A program made the translations under genes and the position numbers. The notes below the pieces were generated by a model. The model was not told the origin of the DNA, ran no database searches, and worked only from the letters and a program-made list of their open reading frames with translations. A stretch of 11,183 nt of DNA, taken from assembly GCA_027056215.1 (NCBI GenBank), contig JALULO010000107.1, forward strand, positions 1 to 11,183. The letters run 5' to 3'. Shown one piece after another: positions 1 to 7,789 of the stretch; positions within the stretch are counted from its first letter, which is position 1, and the number at the start of each line of letters is the position of its first letter. This DNA is from Campylobacterales bacterium. GTDB taxonomy: Bacteria > Campylobacterota > Campylobacteria > Campylobacterales > QNZT01.

Positions 1-78
1 ATATCGGTTAATTTACAATATCTTTTAGAGAAAATATAAGTAAAAAAAATCTTTTATTTTTACAAAGTTTGTTTTTGA

Positions 79-84
79 TATCAT
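79..84 (+). promoter_or_regulatory. Possible -10 element for the DUF2853 gene
   Basis: TATCAT at this position follows a T-rich run (GTTTTTGA), which fits the T-rich upstream context often seen in Campylobacterota sigma70 promoters. It would give a start near base 91 and a leader of about 28 nt. No -35 element is recognisable. The whole 1-118 stretch is AT-rich and other -10-like words occur, such as TATAAG near base 35, so this is only a guess. Confidence 0.22.
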
Positions 85-118
85 GATAGAACTTACAAAC
101 CACTATAAAGGAAAGGTG

Positions 119-874
119 ATGGGATGGAGAAAATTGGCGATTGTTGGCTTGATGAAGAAAGTTTTTGTACCTGCTAAAAAACAAGAGCATAAAGAAGAGG
201 TTAACACAGCAAAAGAAGAGCTTGTCAAAGAAGTTGAAGTTAGTACGGTTGAAGAAAAGGTTGTTGTAGAAGAAAGTGTACAAAAAACAGCTGAAAAAGA
301 GTTTCCTAAAGTAAAAAAAACTGAGACAAAAACTATAAAAAAAGAAGTAACTGCCTCAGAAAAAGTCAAATCATCACCATCTCAGACAACGGCTACTAAA
401 GCAGAAAATGTTGTAAAAGAAAGTACAAAAACGAAACCCAAAATACAACCCAAAAAAGAACCGGAGAAAAAGAAGGTTGAGAAGCAAAGTACAGTGAAAA
501 AAACTGCTACAAAGCCAAAAGGCAAAACCACACCTTCAAAGCGTGATCAAAAGATCGCTCTTTATACCAAAGATATCAAAAAACATTTAGGTAGTGTAGA
601 TGAAGATTTTTTGGCGATTGTTGTTAAAAATCTTGGACCTTCTATCTACAGAAAAGATGCTGAAAGTGTAGCTTGCAGTGATCCAAAAGAGCTTGAAACA
701 GTAAAAAATAACTTTTTGGTCAAAAAACTTCAACTAGCAAAAGAGGATAAAGAAGCTTTGGATAAAGCAGTTGCAGATGTTTGTCAGCAGTTAAAAGGTG
801 TGAGAACAAAATACCGTGCAACTTTTTACTATATGCTTGCAAAAAATCTTAAAAAAGAGTCTTTGTTAAGCTAA
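119..874 (+). CDS. DUF2853 protein with a long Lys/Glu/Thr-rich N-terminal tail
   Basis: The last ~110 residues (about 141-251) look like the DUF2853 family: they contain NLGPSIY, a K-x-NNFL-KKL segment, and the ending KYRATFYYMLAKNLKKES. The function of this family is unknown. Ahead of it lie a short hydrophobic/basic start (MGWRKLAIVGLMKK) and about 120 residues of low complexity, first Glu/Lys-rich and then Lys/Thr/Pro-rich (for example TKPKGKTTPSKR), resembling histone H1-like or AlgP-like tails. Typical DUF2853 proteins are close to the C-terminal domain alone, so the tail is an addition. I chose the ATG at 119 because AAAGG at 107-111 sits 7 nt upstream; an in-frame ATG at 83 has no ribosome site. 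The stop overlaps the convergent hemH end by 9 bp. The domain is fairly certain; a nucleic-acid or membrane role for the tail is inference. Confidence 0.8.
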   Translation: MGWRKLAIVGLMKKVFVPAKKQEHKEEVNTAKEELVKEVEVSTVEEKVVVEESVQKTAEKEFPKVKKTETKTIKKEVTASEKVKSSPSQTTATKAENVVKESTKTKPKIQPKKEPEKKKVEKQSTVKKTATKPKGKTTPSKRDQKIALYTKDIKKHLGSVDEDFLAIVVKNLGPSIYRKDAESVACSDPKELETVKNNFLVKKLQLAKEDKEALDKAVADVCQQLKGVRTKYRATFYYMLAKNLKKESLLS

Positions 875-1798
875 AGATTGAATCGCTTCGATAAACATAG
901 GGCTATCGTTAAGGCACTTTGCAACGCGGTAGTCTGTAAATCCCAAAGTAGTGGCAACTTCTCTATACTCGATATCTAACTCAAAATCCGTTTCTGAGTT
1001 ATCAAGGATAAAAGAGATAGGATAGATGATCACTTTTTTGTTTCGTAACTCTTCAAGTTTCCCTTCTAAAGAGGGTGATAGCCATTTCATCGGTCCTAGT
1101 TTTGACTGATATGCCAGGTGGATATTTTTAAAGTTTAATCCCTGCTCATCTAACATATCATGGAGTATATTGACATTTTCAATCACTTCTTTTTGATAGG
1201 GGTCTCCACCATCGATAATCTTTTGTGGCAGTGAGTGTGCGGAAAATATCAAATCAAAATCGTTTGCCTTATCACTTTGTAGTGTCTGTTTGATTTGTTC
1301 GATGATGGATTGGTTATAGTGTTCATTTTTATAAAAACGTGTGATGATCTTCATGTTTGGTGCAAAGTTTGCTTTATCTAGTGCGGCATAAAGATCTTCA
1401 AGCGATGACTTGGTTGTGGTCGATGAGTAGTGCGGATAAAGGGGTATCACGGTGATTTCTTCGACACCTTTTAGTTGTAGCCACTTTACTTCTTCAAAAG
1501 CAAAAGGGTGCGTGTAACGCATGATATTGATCACATGATGATCGGGAAATGCTTTTTGCACGTTTTGTAAAAATAACTCTGTATTGGCGACCAGTGGTGA
1601 AACGCCACCTATCTTTTTATAGTTCTCTTTGGCTTCTTCTTTTCTGTTTTTGACGATAGAAGATGCGATGTAACTGCGTAAAAGATTACTTTTTACAGTG
1701 ATGATATTTTGATCATTGAACATATTGTGCAGAAAAACTTCTACTTCATCAAGATTTCTGGCAGCGCCCATATTTAAAAAGATAAGTGCTTTGTTCAT
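866..1798 (-). CDS. hemH: Ferrochelatase (haem synthesis)
   Basis: This 310-residue protein inserts ferrous iron into the porphyrin ring, the final step of the protoporphyrin-dependent haem pathway. The family signatures are present in order: an N-terminal LIFLNMGA strand, GGVSPL near residues 64-69, PLYPHYSSTT at 119-128, FSAHSLP at 185-191 with the metal-site histidine at 188, YQSKLGPMKWL at 230-240, and the C-terminal ISFILDNSET...EYREVA block with the conserved acid at Glu269. The length matches bacterial ferrochelatases. Its ATG overlaps the TGA of the upstream flgS-like gene as ATGA, so it is very probably cotranscribed and translationally coupled with it. Its end overlaps the convergent DUF2853 gene by 9 bp. 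Haem demand for respiratory cytochromes would explain the gene; the link to the kinase looks positional. Confidence 0.95.
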   Translation of the reverse strand: MNKALIFLNMGAARNLDEVEVFLHNMFNDQNIITVKSNLLRSYIASSIVKNRKEEAKENYKKIGGVSPLVANTELFLQNVQKAFPDHHVINIMRYTHPFAFEEVKWLQLKGVEEITVIPLYPHYSSTTTKSSLEDLYAALDKANFAPNMKIITRFYKNEHYNQSIIEQIKQTLQSDKANDFDLIFSAHSLPQKIIDGGDPYQKEVIENVNILHDMLDEQGLNFKNIHLAYQSKLGPMKWLSPSLEGKLEELRNKKVIIYPISFILDNSETDFELDIEYREVATTLGFTDYRVAKCLNDSPMFIEAIQSLA

Positions 1799-2832
1799 AC
1801 GATATTGTCTTGGATATAAATCTTAAAACCTTTTTCGTGTTCTAGTAAATCTATTTTACCATTATGTGCCTTGATGATTTCAAGAGAGAGTGCAAGTCCT
1901 AAGCCATGACCTTTTGTTTTAGTCGTTTTGAAAGGTTCATAGAGAATATTTTTATCTTTGATCGCAACACCTGTATCTTTGATCGTGATACAACTATACG
2001 TATCCTGATGTTCATATCCAAATGTTACTTTTCCATGTTCCTCTTCTATCTCTTCTATCGCATCTATGGCATTGTATAAAAAGTTTTGCATCACGATAGA
2101 AAGTAGATCCAAATCTGCATCTATGGTGGTATGTTTGGGAAAGTCTATCTCCAATGCAACTTCTTTGGTATATCCGTAGTTCTCAAACGCTTCTCTTATC
2201 TCTTCTTCAAGATTTTCAAGAGCAAGGGGATGGGTGTTGATTTTGATACCTTTGGTAAAAAGGAGGGTAGATTTTATGATCCTCTCAACACGTGATATGG
2301 CACTTTGTATCTCTTTGACAAGTGGTTTTTGTTTCATATCTACACGCTTGATCAATGTAGATGCCATGAGGGAAATCGAGCCGATAGGGTTGCGTATCTC
2401 ATGGGCTAGATGGGCGGCGACTTGCCCCATAGAAGCTAGTCGTTCACTTCTCTTTTGTGCTGTGATATCTGTTGCAGATATAATGGTCTTGGTATCTACT
2501 TGGTTTATTTTGACAACAAAAATCTTATTTTTATAACTTATCTCTTGATCTCCATGTGAGAGATCAACAAGTTCCAAAAGCTTAGATACAGACCTTGAAG
2601 CACTATTTTGAAAAAAGATATTTTCTTTTATCTCATCTTGGAGTATCCAGGTTGGATTTGGTTGTGATTCTACGATTTGTACGATTACATTTTGTAACCC
2701 TATAAGTGATGCGTTAAGAAGTTTATACTCTTTTTCCAAATCATATGTACGCTCGATAACACTTTCGATACCCTGCTTAAATGCTTCTTTAGTCTCATGA
2801 TCGAGTTTATCAAGTATTTTTTTGTCAATCAT
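1795..2832 (-). CDS. flgS: FlgS-like cytoplasmic sensor histidine kinase (NtrB type)
   Basis: A 345-residue soluble histidine kinase. Residues 1-60 are helical, 60-125 resemble a small PAS-like sensor region, then the H-box reads LAHEIRNPIGS with the phosphoacceptor His144. The N-box is QNFLYNAIDA (249-258), the G1 box is DTGVA (286-290) and the G2 box is GHGLGLAL (308-315). There is no membrane helix or signal peptide. The H-box region and overall build match FlgS, which in Campylobacter and Helicobacter phosphorylates FlgR to switch on sigma54-dependent rod, hook and basal-body genes. No flgR is in the window, so the assignment rests on sequence style. I chose ATG 2832, preceded by GAGG with 7 nt spacing; an in-frame upstream start at 2868 lacks a ribosome site. 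The G1 box has Ala290 where Gly is usual. The stop overlaps the hemH start by 4 nt. Another NtrB-like kinase is the alternative. Confidence 0.78.
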   Translation of the reverse strand: MIDKKILDKLDHETKEAFKQGIESVIERTYDLEKEYKLLNASLIGLQNVIVQIVESQPNPTWILQDEIKENIFFQNSASRSVSKLLELVDLSHGDQEISYKNKIFVVKINQVDTKTIISATDITAQKRSERLASMGQVAAHLAHEIRNPIGSISLMASTLIKRVDMKQKPLVKEIQSAISRVERIIKSTLLFTKGIKINTHPLALENLEEEIREAFENYGYTKEVALEIDFPKHTTIDADLDLLSIVMQNFLYNAIDAIEEIEEEHGKVTFGYEHQDTYSCITIKDTGVAIKDKNILYEPFKTTKTKGHGLGLALSLEIIKAHNGKIDLLEHEKGFKIYIQDNIV

Positions 2833-2917
2833 AAAATATCCTCTATTTAATAAGGAATAGTATATCATAACTATACAGATATATGAGGTTCATCAAGGGA
2901 GTGTAAAACAAACGATC
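2833..2917. promoter_or_regulatory. Divergent promoter region between flgS and the DUF2062 gene
   Basis: These 85 bp separate two divergent genes and are very AT-rich. On the minus strand TATACT (complement of 2859-2864) is a good -10, giving a leader of about 20 nt before the kinase ATG. On the plus strand TATACA at 2872-2877 could serve the DUF2062 gene. Neither has a clear -35, and no sigma54-type GG/GC pair was evident. The two -10 candidates are only 8 bp apart, so the promoters would overlap and may compete. Confidence 0.35.
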
Positions 2918-3403
2918 ATGATAAGACGTACATTTAAAAAGGGAAATAAAAATAGTAAAATTGATGCCTTGATCACCAAGTATAAAATACCAAGAGAGTA
3001 TCTCTCCGTCAATCGTAAATCCATATCAAAAGGTGTGTTTTGGGGACTCCTTTGGGGTTTTATCCCTATGCCTTTTCAGATGCTTGCAGTCCTCGCAACA
3101 ACGCCTTTTGTCAAGTTCAATGTTCCCATCGCCATCTCCATGGTGTGGCTAAGTAACCCCATCACCATGCCTTTTATGTACTACATGGAGTATAAAACAG
3201 GTCTCTTTATCCTTGGTCGTAAAGATTTGTGTGATGTTCAGCTTACCCTAGAGTGGTTTCAAAACAACTGGGACAATATCGTAGTACCATTATATGTAGG
3301 CACCATCCCTTACTCCCTTCTAGTCTCTTTTATCATTTACCTTATCATCAACTATCTTTGGATATCTTCCGTGAAACGAGAAAAACCACATCGGTTTAAA
3401 TAA
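2918..3403 (+). CDS. DUF2062 integral membrane protein
   Basis: This 161-residue protein has the DUF2062 signature: a Gly/Phe-rich GVFWGLLWGFIPMPFQ stretch followed by LSNPITMPFMYY. Hydrophobic segments lie at about 39-62, 68-90 and 121-148, with a basic N-terminus (RRTFKKGNKNSK) and a basic tail (KREKPHRFK). The family is widespread in proteobacterial inner membranes; I know of no settled function, though it is sometimes linked to glycosyltransferase or membrane-transport contexts. ATG 2918 is the only usual start codon in the frame after an upstream stop at 2858; the nearest purine-rich ribosome-like site (AAGGGAG, 2895-2901) is about 16 nt away, so translation may be weak. It is transcribed alone, divergent from the kinase and convergent with the zinc-ribbon gene, whose stop is 12 bp away. 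Confidence 0.82.
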   Translation: MIRRTFKKGNKNSKIDALITKYKIPREYLSVNRKSISKGVFWGLLWGFIPMPFQMLAVLATTPFVKFNVPIAISMVWLSNPITMPFMYYMEYKTGLFILGRKDLCDVQLTLEWFQNNWDNIVVPLYVGTIPYSLLVSFIIYLIINYLWISSVKREKPHRFK

Positions 3404-3415
3404 TCGTTTACTGTT

Positions 3416-4606
3416 TTATCTAAACTCTATATAGACATTGTCAAAAAAGTCTTTGATGGGTAATAGTGCGTTTTCATCTTGGCTGAGGTAAAAGAGACCT
3501 GCTGCTACACTTAAAACAGTTACTATGGCAAAAAAGATTTTGATTTTACTGTATGGTCTGTCGCCTTTGATGATGCCAGTTCTTGCGTTTATGGCGAAGC
3601 GGTATGCTTTGTTTTTGTAGCGAAAGTGGGCTGTCCAGACAGGTAGAAGGATGTATTTAAAGGTATTGTGTCCATAGTAGATTTGGATGCGTTCTATCTT
3701 TTGGTGGTCGCCTCCTATGCGTGCTCGTACGGCTTCTCTGATCTCATACTCCATGTAGGATTTTGCGTATTCAAAACCATCATCGAGTGCGACTGAATAG
3801 GTTTCACTTTCAAATCCGCTGAGGTATTTGTCATCGTAGTTAACAAGGTTGTCCAGATCCCACGGTTGCAGAGCATCTGCTATCTTTCTAGGAAGGGTTT
3901 TGGTTGCACCGATGAGTACATCATCAAAATCACGTGCTACTTCTCCTTGAACGGGTGTCCATTCGATACGTGGTTCCATCTCTTCTACATCTTCTTGTCT
4001 ACCGTTGATGAAAACAGTTCTATTGACACGTTCATAGTAGGTATCTCCTCTGTATCCTTGAAAGTGTGTGTTTGTACTAGAATCATACGTCCAGTAGGGT
4101 AAGTAGATACCTTCAAATGTAGAATCACTTTGTGTAAAACGGCTTAATTCTTGTGGTGCGAACCAAAGTGATCCGACCCACTGTTTAAAAATCTCTTTAG
4201 CCTTTTTTTGATTGATTTTAAAAGGCAGGAGTGATTTTGGTGCTAGGGGCATGAAGATGTCGAGGTTGGTAACGATAGGGGCATCACAGTAGGGACATCG
4301 TGTACTTCTTATGTGTGGATCGAGTGAAAATGTAGCAGCACAAACAGGACATTTGATCTGTTTTGGAGCTTTTAAGTCATATTTTGGACGATGGGAAATC
4401 TTTTGTAAGGCATCTTCAAGATTGTTCTCATAGATGGGTAGGTGTGGCGGATAGAGATAGTTTAGTGCACCACAGTACTCACACTTTAAGGCGTTTTCAT
4501 CTGCACAAAATACAAGCGAAGCCCCACAACTTTTGCAAGGAAAGGTTTTTTGTGTAAAATGAGTCCCTTCTTTGAGTGGGGTAAAACTCTGTGTTGCTTT
4601 ACGCAT
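3416..4606 (-). CDS. Double zinc-ribbon protein with C-terminal membrane helix (YdjG-like)
   Basis: The 396-residue protein opens with two CxxC...CxxC zinc ribbons: Cys24/Cys27 with Cys42/Cys45, and Cys86/Cys89 with Cys104/Cys107. A mixed alpha/beta region of about 230 residues follows (GIYLPYWTYDSST, YYGHNTFKYILLPVWTAHFRY). A hydrophobic helix at about 356-374 is near the end, leaving about 20 residues beyond it. Such proteins are often mislabelled as PriA-like helicases because of the zinc ribbon, but no helicase motif is present. The layout resembles Bacillus YdjG, which acts at the membrane with an SPFH partner and PspA. It is the last gene of the five-gene operon, 15 nt after the SPFH gene. 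No ribosome site precedes its ATG (upstream bases AACAAAACAGTATCG), so it may depend on coupling to the SPFH gene. Confidence 0.75.
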   Translation of the reverse strand: MRKATQSFTPLKEGTHFTQKTFPCKSCGASLVFCADENALKCEYCGALNYLYPPHLPIYENNLEDALQKISHRPKYDLKAPKQIKCPVCAATFSLDPHIRSTRCPYCDAPIVTNLDIFMPLAPKSLLPFKINQKKAKEIFKQWVGSLWFAPQELSRFTQSDSTFEGIYLPYWTYDSSTNTHFQGYRGDTYYERVNRTVFINGRQEDVEEMEPRIEWTPVQGEVARDFDDVLIGATKTLPRKIADALQPWDLDNLVNYDDKYLSGFESETYSVALDDGFEYAKSYMEYEIREAVRARIGGDHQKIERIQIYYGHNTFKYILLPVWTAHFRYKNKAYRFAINARTGIIKGDRPYSKIKIFFAIVTVLSVAAGLFYLSQDENALLPIKDFFDNVYIEFR

Positions 4607-4621
4607 CGATACTGTTTTGTT

Positions 4622-5698
4622 TTACTGAAGTGGTGGTGGGGTGAGCATATTGAAAAGTGTTTCGACTTCTTCTAACTTTTTTGCAGCTTCCCATTTTTCC
4701 ATACCCGTAGACCACATGAGCGTATCGCCATCAATCTTTTTGGCTTTGATCATCTCCTCAATCTCATCGATACTAAAAGGACCTTGTGGTTGTTGGCTAT
4801 GTGCATAATAGTACATCTTTTCAAATGGCTCAGGTACATATCCTTTGTTTGATTTTTTGTCAAAAGATTTTGAGAGTTTGTCTGCCATAGCAAAGCCAAC
4901 GCCCATACCAACAACATCAGAAACACCACCATTTCCTTTTGTGAGTGATTCGGCAGTTTGAAAGTCTAGGTATTTGTGCAAATCACCGATCATACCCATC
5001 GATGTTTTTTTATCTAAAGCCTCTTCAACCATCGGTGGTACAGAGATGTTCTCAATCAAAAAACGTGGTAGTTCAAGTCCATAGTCTCCAAACTCTTTGG
5101 CTATTTTAGCGGTTACAAACTCTCCAAGTTGGTCATAGTTAGCTGCTAAGTCAAGCACTGGTATATTGGAAGATGCGACGATATCGGTAAAACGTGAGAT
5201 GATGATATTTCGCAACTGTTTACTGATATCATCTACACTAAAGTGACCATTTGTACCCACGATCTCTTCGATGAACTTTTTGGGATCATCTATACGGATC
5301 TCATACGTACCAAATGCCCGCAATCGTACAGCCCCAAACTCACTATCACGTAGGATGATAGGGTTTTTTGTGCCCCATTTTAGATCTGTAAAACGGCGAA
5401 GATTACAGAAATAGACTTCTGCTTTAAATGGAGAGTTAAATCCATGATCCCAGTGTTGGAGTGTGGTAAGGATTGGAAGGTTATGGGTATCTAGTTCATA
5501 GATTCCAGGTCCTAAAACATCGGCGATTTCACCTTCGTTGACAAAAACGACGGCTTGGGCTTGTCGGACAGTTAGTTTTGCGCCATATTTGATCTCGTTA
5601 TTGTAACGCTCAAATCGGTATACAAGCGTGTCATTACTCTCATCGAGCCAGTCGATGACATCTATAAATTCGCCAAATATCTTATCCCAAAATCCCAT
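4622..5698 (-). CDS. SPFH-domain protein with C-terminal GYF_2 domain (YdjI-like)
   Basis: Residues about 25-225 form an SPFH (stomatin/prohibitin/flotillin) domain of the virion-core-protein/YdjI type, with features such as VFVNEGEIADVLGPGIYEL near 51-69 and FGAVRLRAFGTYEI near 121-133. A Gly-rich linker (about 255-270) leads to a GYF_2 domain at 295-350, seen in YYYAHSQQPQGPFS and the closing WSTGMEKWEAA. GYF domains bind proline-rich or hydrophobic peptides. There is no transmembrane helix; residues 1-20 (MGFWDKIFGEFIDVIDWLD) could be an amphipathic membrane anchor. SPFH proteins build membrane-associated oligomers, so this is probably the scaffold that gathers the membrane proteins of the operon. 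Its ATG has a good AAGGA site 8 nt upstream and lies 19 nt after telA. The domains are well supported; the biological role is inferred. Confidence 0.85.
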   Translation of the reverse strand: MGFWDKIFGEFIDVIDWLDESNDTLVYRFERYNNEIKYGAKLTVRQAQAVVFVNEGEIADVLGPGIYELDTHNLPILTTLQHWDHGFNSPFKAEVYFCNLRRFTDLKWGTKNPIILRDSEFGAVRLRAFGTYEIRIDDPKKFIEEIVGTNGHFSVDDISKQLRNIIISRFTDIVASSNIPVLDLAANYDQLGEFVTAKIAKEFGDYGLELPRFLIENISVPPMVEEALDKKTSMGMIGDLHKYLDFQTAESLTKGNGGVSDVVGMGVGFAMADKLSKSFDKKSNKGYVPEPFEKMYYYAHSQQPQGPFSIDEIEEMIKAKKIDGDTLMWSTGMEKWEAAKKLEEVETLFNMLTPPPLQ

Positions 5699-5717
5699 GA
5701 ACTTTTCCTTTTGTTAA

Positions 5718-6938
5718 TTATCTTCTGATTTTACCAGCCGCTAGTAGGGCATCGTGTAATTGTTCTTCAACTTTACCCAACTCTTCTTCGGCTGCACGTC
5801 GTGCTTCTTTGCCTTTTTGTGCGATTTCAAGGCTCTCTTGCATCGCGTCTATAAGTGTTTGGTTGGCTTTTTTGATGGATTCTATATCATATACACCACG
5901 CTCAATCTGCTCTTTTGTTTCTCTGTTTGCATCTTTGAGTGCTTCGGCATTTTTCTCTAAAAGCTCATTGGTCATGTCAGTTGCACCTTTGACTGCTTTT
6001 GCAGCTTCTGAACTTCTGTAAATCGTGATTGCTTGTGCGAGTTGATTTTTCCAAAGTGGCACCGTGTTTACCAAAACAGAGCTGATTTTTGAGACAAGAC
6101 CTTTATCATTTTCTTGTACCATACGAATCGTTGGAAGGGCTTGCATCGCAACTTGACGTGTTAAAAGGAGATCATGGACACGACGTTCAAGATCATCTCT
6201 GGTAGCAACGATGTCTTTGAGTTTGAGTGCCTTTTGCATCTTTTTACTTTTTCCCGCTTCCTCTTCGATCTTTGGTAGCACTTCATTGTCCAAGGTTTTG
6301 AGCTTGTGTAAGCCCGCTGCGATATAGAGTTCAAGCTCTTTAAAAAATTCAAAGTTAACATTGTAAAGTCGATCAAGTGACGTGATGTCTGTTAAAAGCT
6401 GTGTTTTTTGCTGTTCGAGATTGTCAGTGATACTGTCTATCTGTTTACGTACATCTTCATAGCGTCCGATAAATTTTACAACAGGACTTGCCGCACCGAA
6501 AAGTTTGGAGAAAAATCCCTGTTTGACATTTGGATTGAGTGCATCAACGTCAAATCCTTGTATCGCTGCAACAAGATTGTTGAGTGAGTCACCGGCATGT
6601 CCGAGATCTTTGTTTTTAACACCATCTAACATACTTTCACTCACACGGTTGATATTTTCTTGTGCTTTTGCTCCATAAAAGATAACAGAGTTATGATCGT
6701 GAACATTGACTTCACTTGCGATGATATCCATCTTCGTTTGTGTTACTTCGTCACTTTCCTCATAAGGTGTGATACCTATTTTATGTACTTTGTGATCGAG
6801 TGTTGCAACTGGGTTCTTTGTCTCTTCTACCACTTCTGCTGCAAGTTCTTCTTTGACTTCTTTGGTATTATTTTGTAACTCTTCTTGCTCTTTTTGGGTT
6901 ACTTTTGGTTCTTGTGTTTGTTTGTTTTGTTCATCCAT
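5718..6938 (-). CDS. telA: TelA/KlaA-family protein (toxic anion resistance family)
   Basis: A 406-residue, nearly all-helical soluble protein of the TelA family. The first ~55 residues are Glu/Lys/Gln-rich and probably disordered; the family core follows, with the typical IGRYEDVRKQIDSI segment, a long LDRLYNVNFEFFKELELYIAAG helix pair, and QALPTIRMVQENDKGLVSKI near two-thirds of the length. The C-terminus is a charged coiled coil (EEELGKVEEQLHDALL). Family members were named from plasmid tellurite resistance (KlaA/TelA); a Listeria homologue affects tolerance to nisin and cephalosporins, so an envelope role is more likely than tellurite chemistry. I chose ATG 6938, with GGAG 8 nt upstream; a TTG at 6941 is in frame but closer to that site. 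It starts 3 nt after the xpaC stop, the same pairing as xpaC-yaaN in Bacillus. The family call is firm; the activity is unknown. Confidence 0.88.
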   Translation of the reverse strand: MDEQNKQTQEPKVTQKEQEELQNNTKEVKEELAAEVVEETKNPVATLDHKVHKIGITPYEESDEVTQTKMDIIASEVNVHDHNSVIFYGAKAQENINRVSESMLDGVKNKDLGHAGDSLNNLVAAIQGFDVDALNPNVKQGFFSKLFGAASPVVKFIGRYEDVRKQIDSITDNLEQQKTQLLTDITSLDRLYNVNFEFFKELELYIAAGLHKLKTLDNEVLPKIEEEAGKSKKMQKALKLKDIVATRDDLERRVHDLLLTRQVAMQALPTIRMVQENDKGLVSKISSVLVNTVPLWKNQLAQAITIYRSSEAAKAVKGATDMTNELLEKNAEALKDANRETKEQIERGVYDIESIKKANQTLIDAMQESLEIAQKGKEARRAAEEELGKVEEQLHDALLAAGKIRR

Positions 6939-6941
6939 CAA

Positions 6942-7787
6942 CTATACTCCTTCTGATTTTAATTGTTTGTTTAAGGCTTCTATCTGGATATCCAGTCTGG
7001 TGATATCGTCTTCATTGAGTCTCACTTTTTGCTCTGCAATCGTCTGGGTTACACTTGTTAGTAATCCCTTGAAGTTCTCCTTTAGTGTTTCATCTATATT
7101 GTCATGTTCTAAGTTTTTAAGGTACTCTTGACTGATCTGCTCGGTTCTGTGTAGGTAGACATTGAAAAACTTTCTAGCGCGTGAGAGATCATTTGGATCT
7201 TTTTCGATAGCTTCTATCACATCTTCTGTCTCTTTTGTGACTGAGTCAATCATGTTTTGTACTTCTGGATCTTTGATGCGCTGTCTTACTTTTTTGAGTT
7301 TTTCAACACTTTTTTTTGCCCGATTGGTGATTTCGATCACCTCTTCAGCTGTGACACCGATACCCAACTCTCCAACCTTATCTTTAACAGGATCAAATCC
7401 ATAATAAAGATAAAACCCGATCATCAAAACAATGCCTAATACGATACTGAGTATCAAACCATTGTTCGTTGTAAAAAAGGAGGTATAAAATGTCGCAAAC
7501 GCCAAAACGATAGCTGATATGGTTTTATACTTTTGTTTTGGTGCTTTGGCAAGCAGGCTTTTGTTATAGGAGCGTTCTATCAAAAAACCACGTCTTGCTA
7601 TAGTTGCACCCAAAAGATAAAGAACAGTGGCGATACCAAGTGTTAGTATAGAACCGCTTGTACCTTTTAAAAGTGCAAAAAAGAGTGCTATGATCAGAGG
7701 CAATGCAAGGATATAGAGCATCACGCCTTTGATAAAGAAAGGTTTTGAACCATCTTCTTCAGGGTTGTATCGTTTTGCTTTTGCCAT
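6942..7787 (-). CDS. xpaC: XpaC-family membrane protein
   Basis: This 281-residue protein has four predicted membrane helices at about 20-40, 45-64, 88-106 and 110-129, arranged as two hairpins, then a cytoplasmic helical domain. That domain carries the family pattern around RKFFNVYLHRTEQISQEY. The family is named for a Bacillus gene linked to hydrolysis of X-phosphate (5-bromo-4-chloroindolyl phosphate), but no phosphatase motif is visible, so enzymatic activity should not be assumed. I chose ATG 7787 over an in-frame TTG at 7793 because the GGGAG site is 7 nt from the ATG but only about 1-2 nt from the TTG. The gene begins 2 nt after the stop of the small membrane peptide and ends 3 nt before telA, so all three are probably translated in concert. 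It is the likely membrane anchor for TelA. Confidence 0.82.
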   Translation of the reverse strand: MAKAKRYNPEEDGSKPFFIKGVMLYILALPLIIALFFALLKGTSGSILTLGIATVLYLLGATIARRGFLIERSYNKSLLAKAPKQKYKTISAIVLAFATFYTSFFTTNNGLILSIVLGIVLMIGFYLYYGFDPVKDKVGELGIGVTAEEVIEITNRAKKSVEKLKKVRQRIKDPEVQNMIDSVTKETEDVIEAIEKDPNDLSRARKFFNVYLHRTEQISQEYLKNLEHDNIDETLKENFKGLLTSVTQTIAEQKVRLNEDDITRLDIQIEALNKQLKSEGV

Positions 7788-7789
7788 AC

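Noticed and set aside
8..369. Minus-strand frames opposite the Lys/Glu-rich tail of the DUF2853 gene
   Set aside because: Their Phe/Ser/Leu-rich translations are the complement of AAA/GAA-rich codons; no ribosome site and no recognisable domain.
3383..3397. AAACC/GGTTT hairpin at the end of the DUF2062 gene, as a bidirectional terminator
   Set aside because: Only five base pairs, lying inside the coding region and not followed by a T-run; too weak to call.
3416..4606. PriA-like helicase label for the zinc-ribbon protein
   Set aside because: Only the zinc-ribbon cysteines are shared; there is no Walker A/B or helicase motif, and a membrane helix is present.
5760..7131. Plus-strand frames opposite telA and the end of xpaC
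   Set aside because: Cys/Phe/Ser-rich translations typical of shadows of Lys/Glu-rich coiled-coil genes; no ribosome sites, no family match, and the minus-strand genes are firm.
6942..7787. Phosphatase/hydrolase activity for the XpaC-family protein
   Set aside because: The family name implies X-phosphate hydrolysis, but no catalytic motif is visible in this helical membrane protein.
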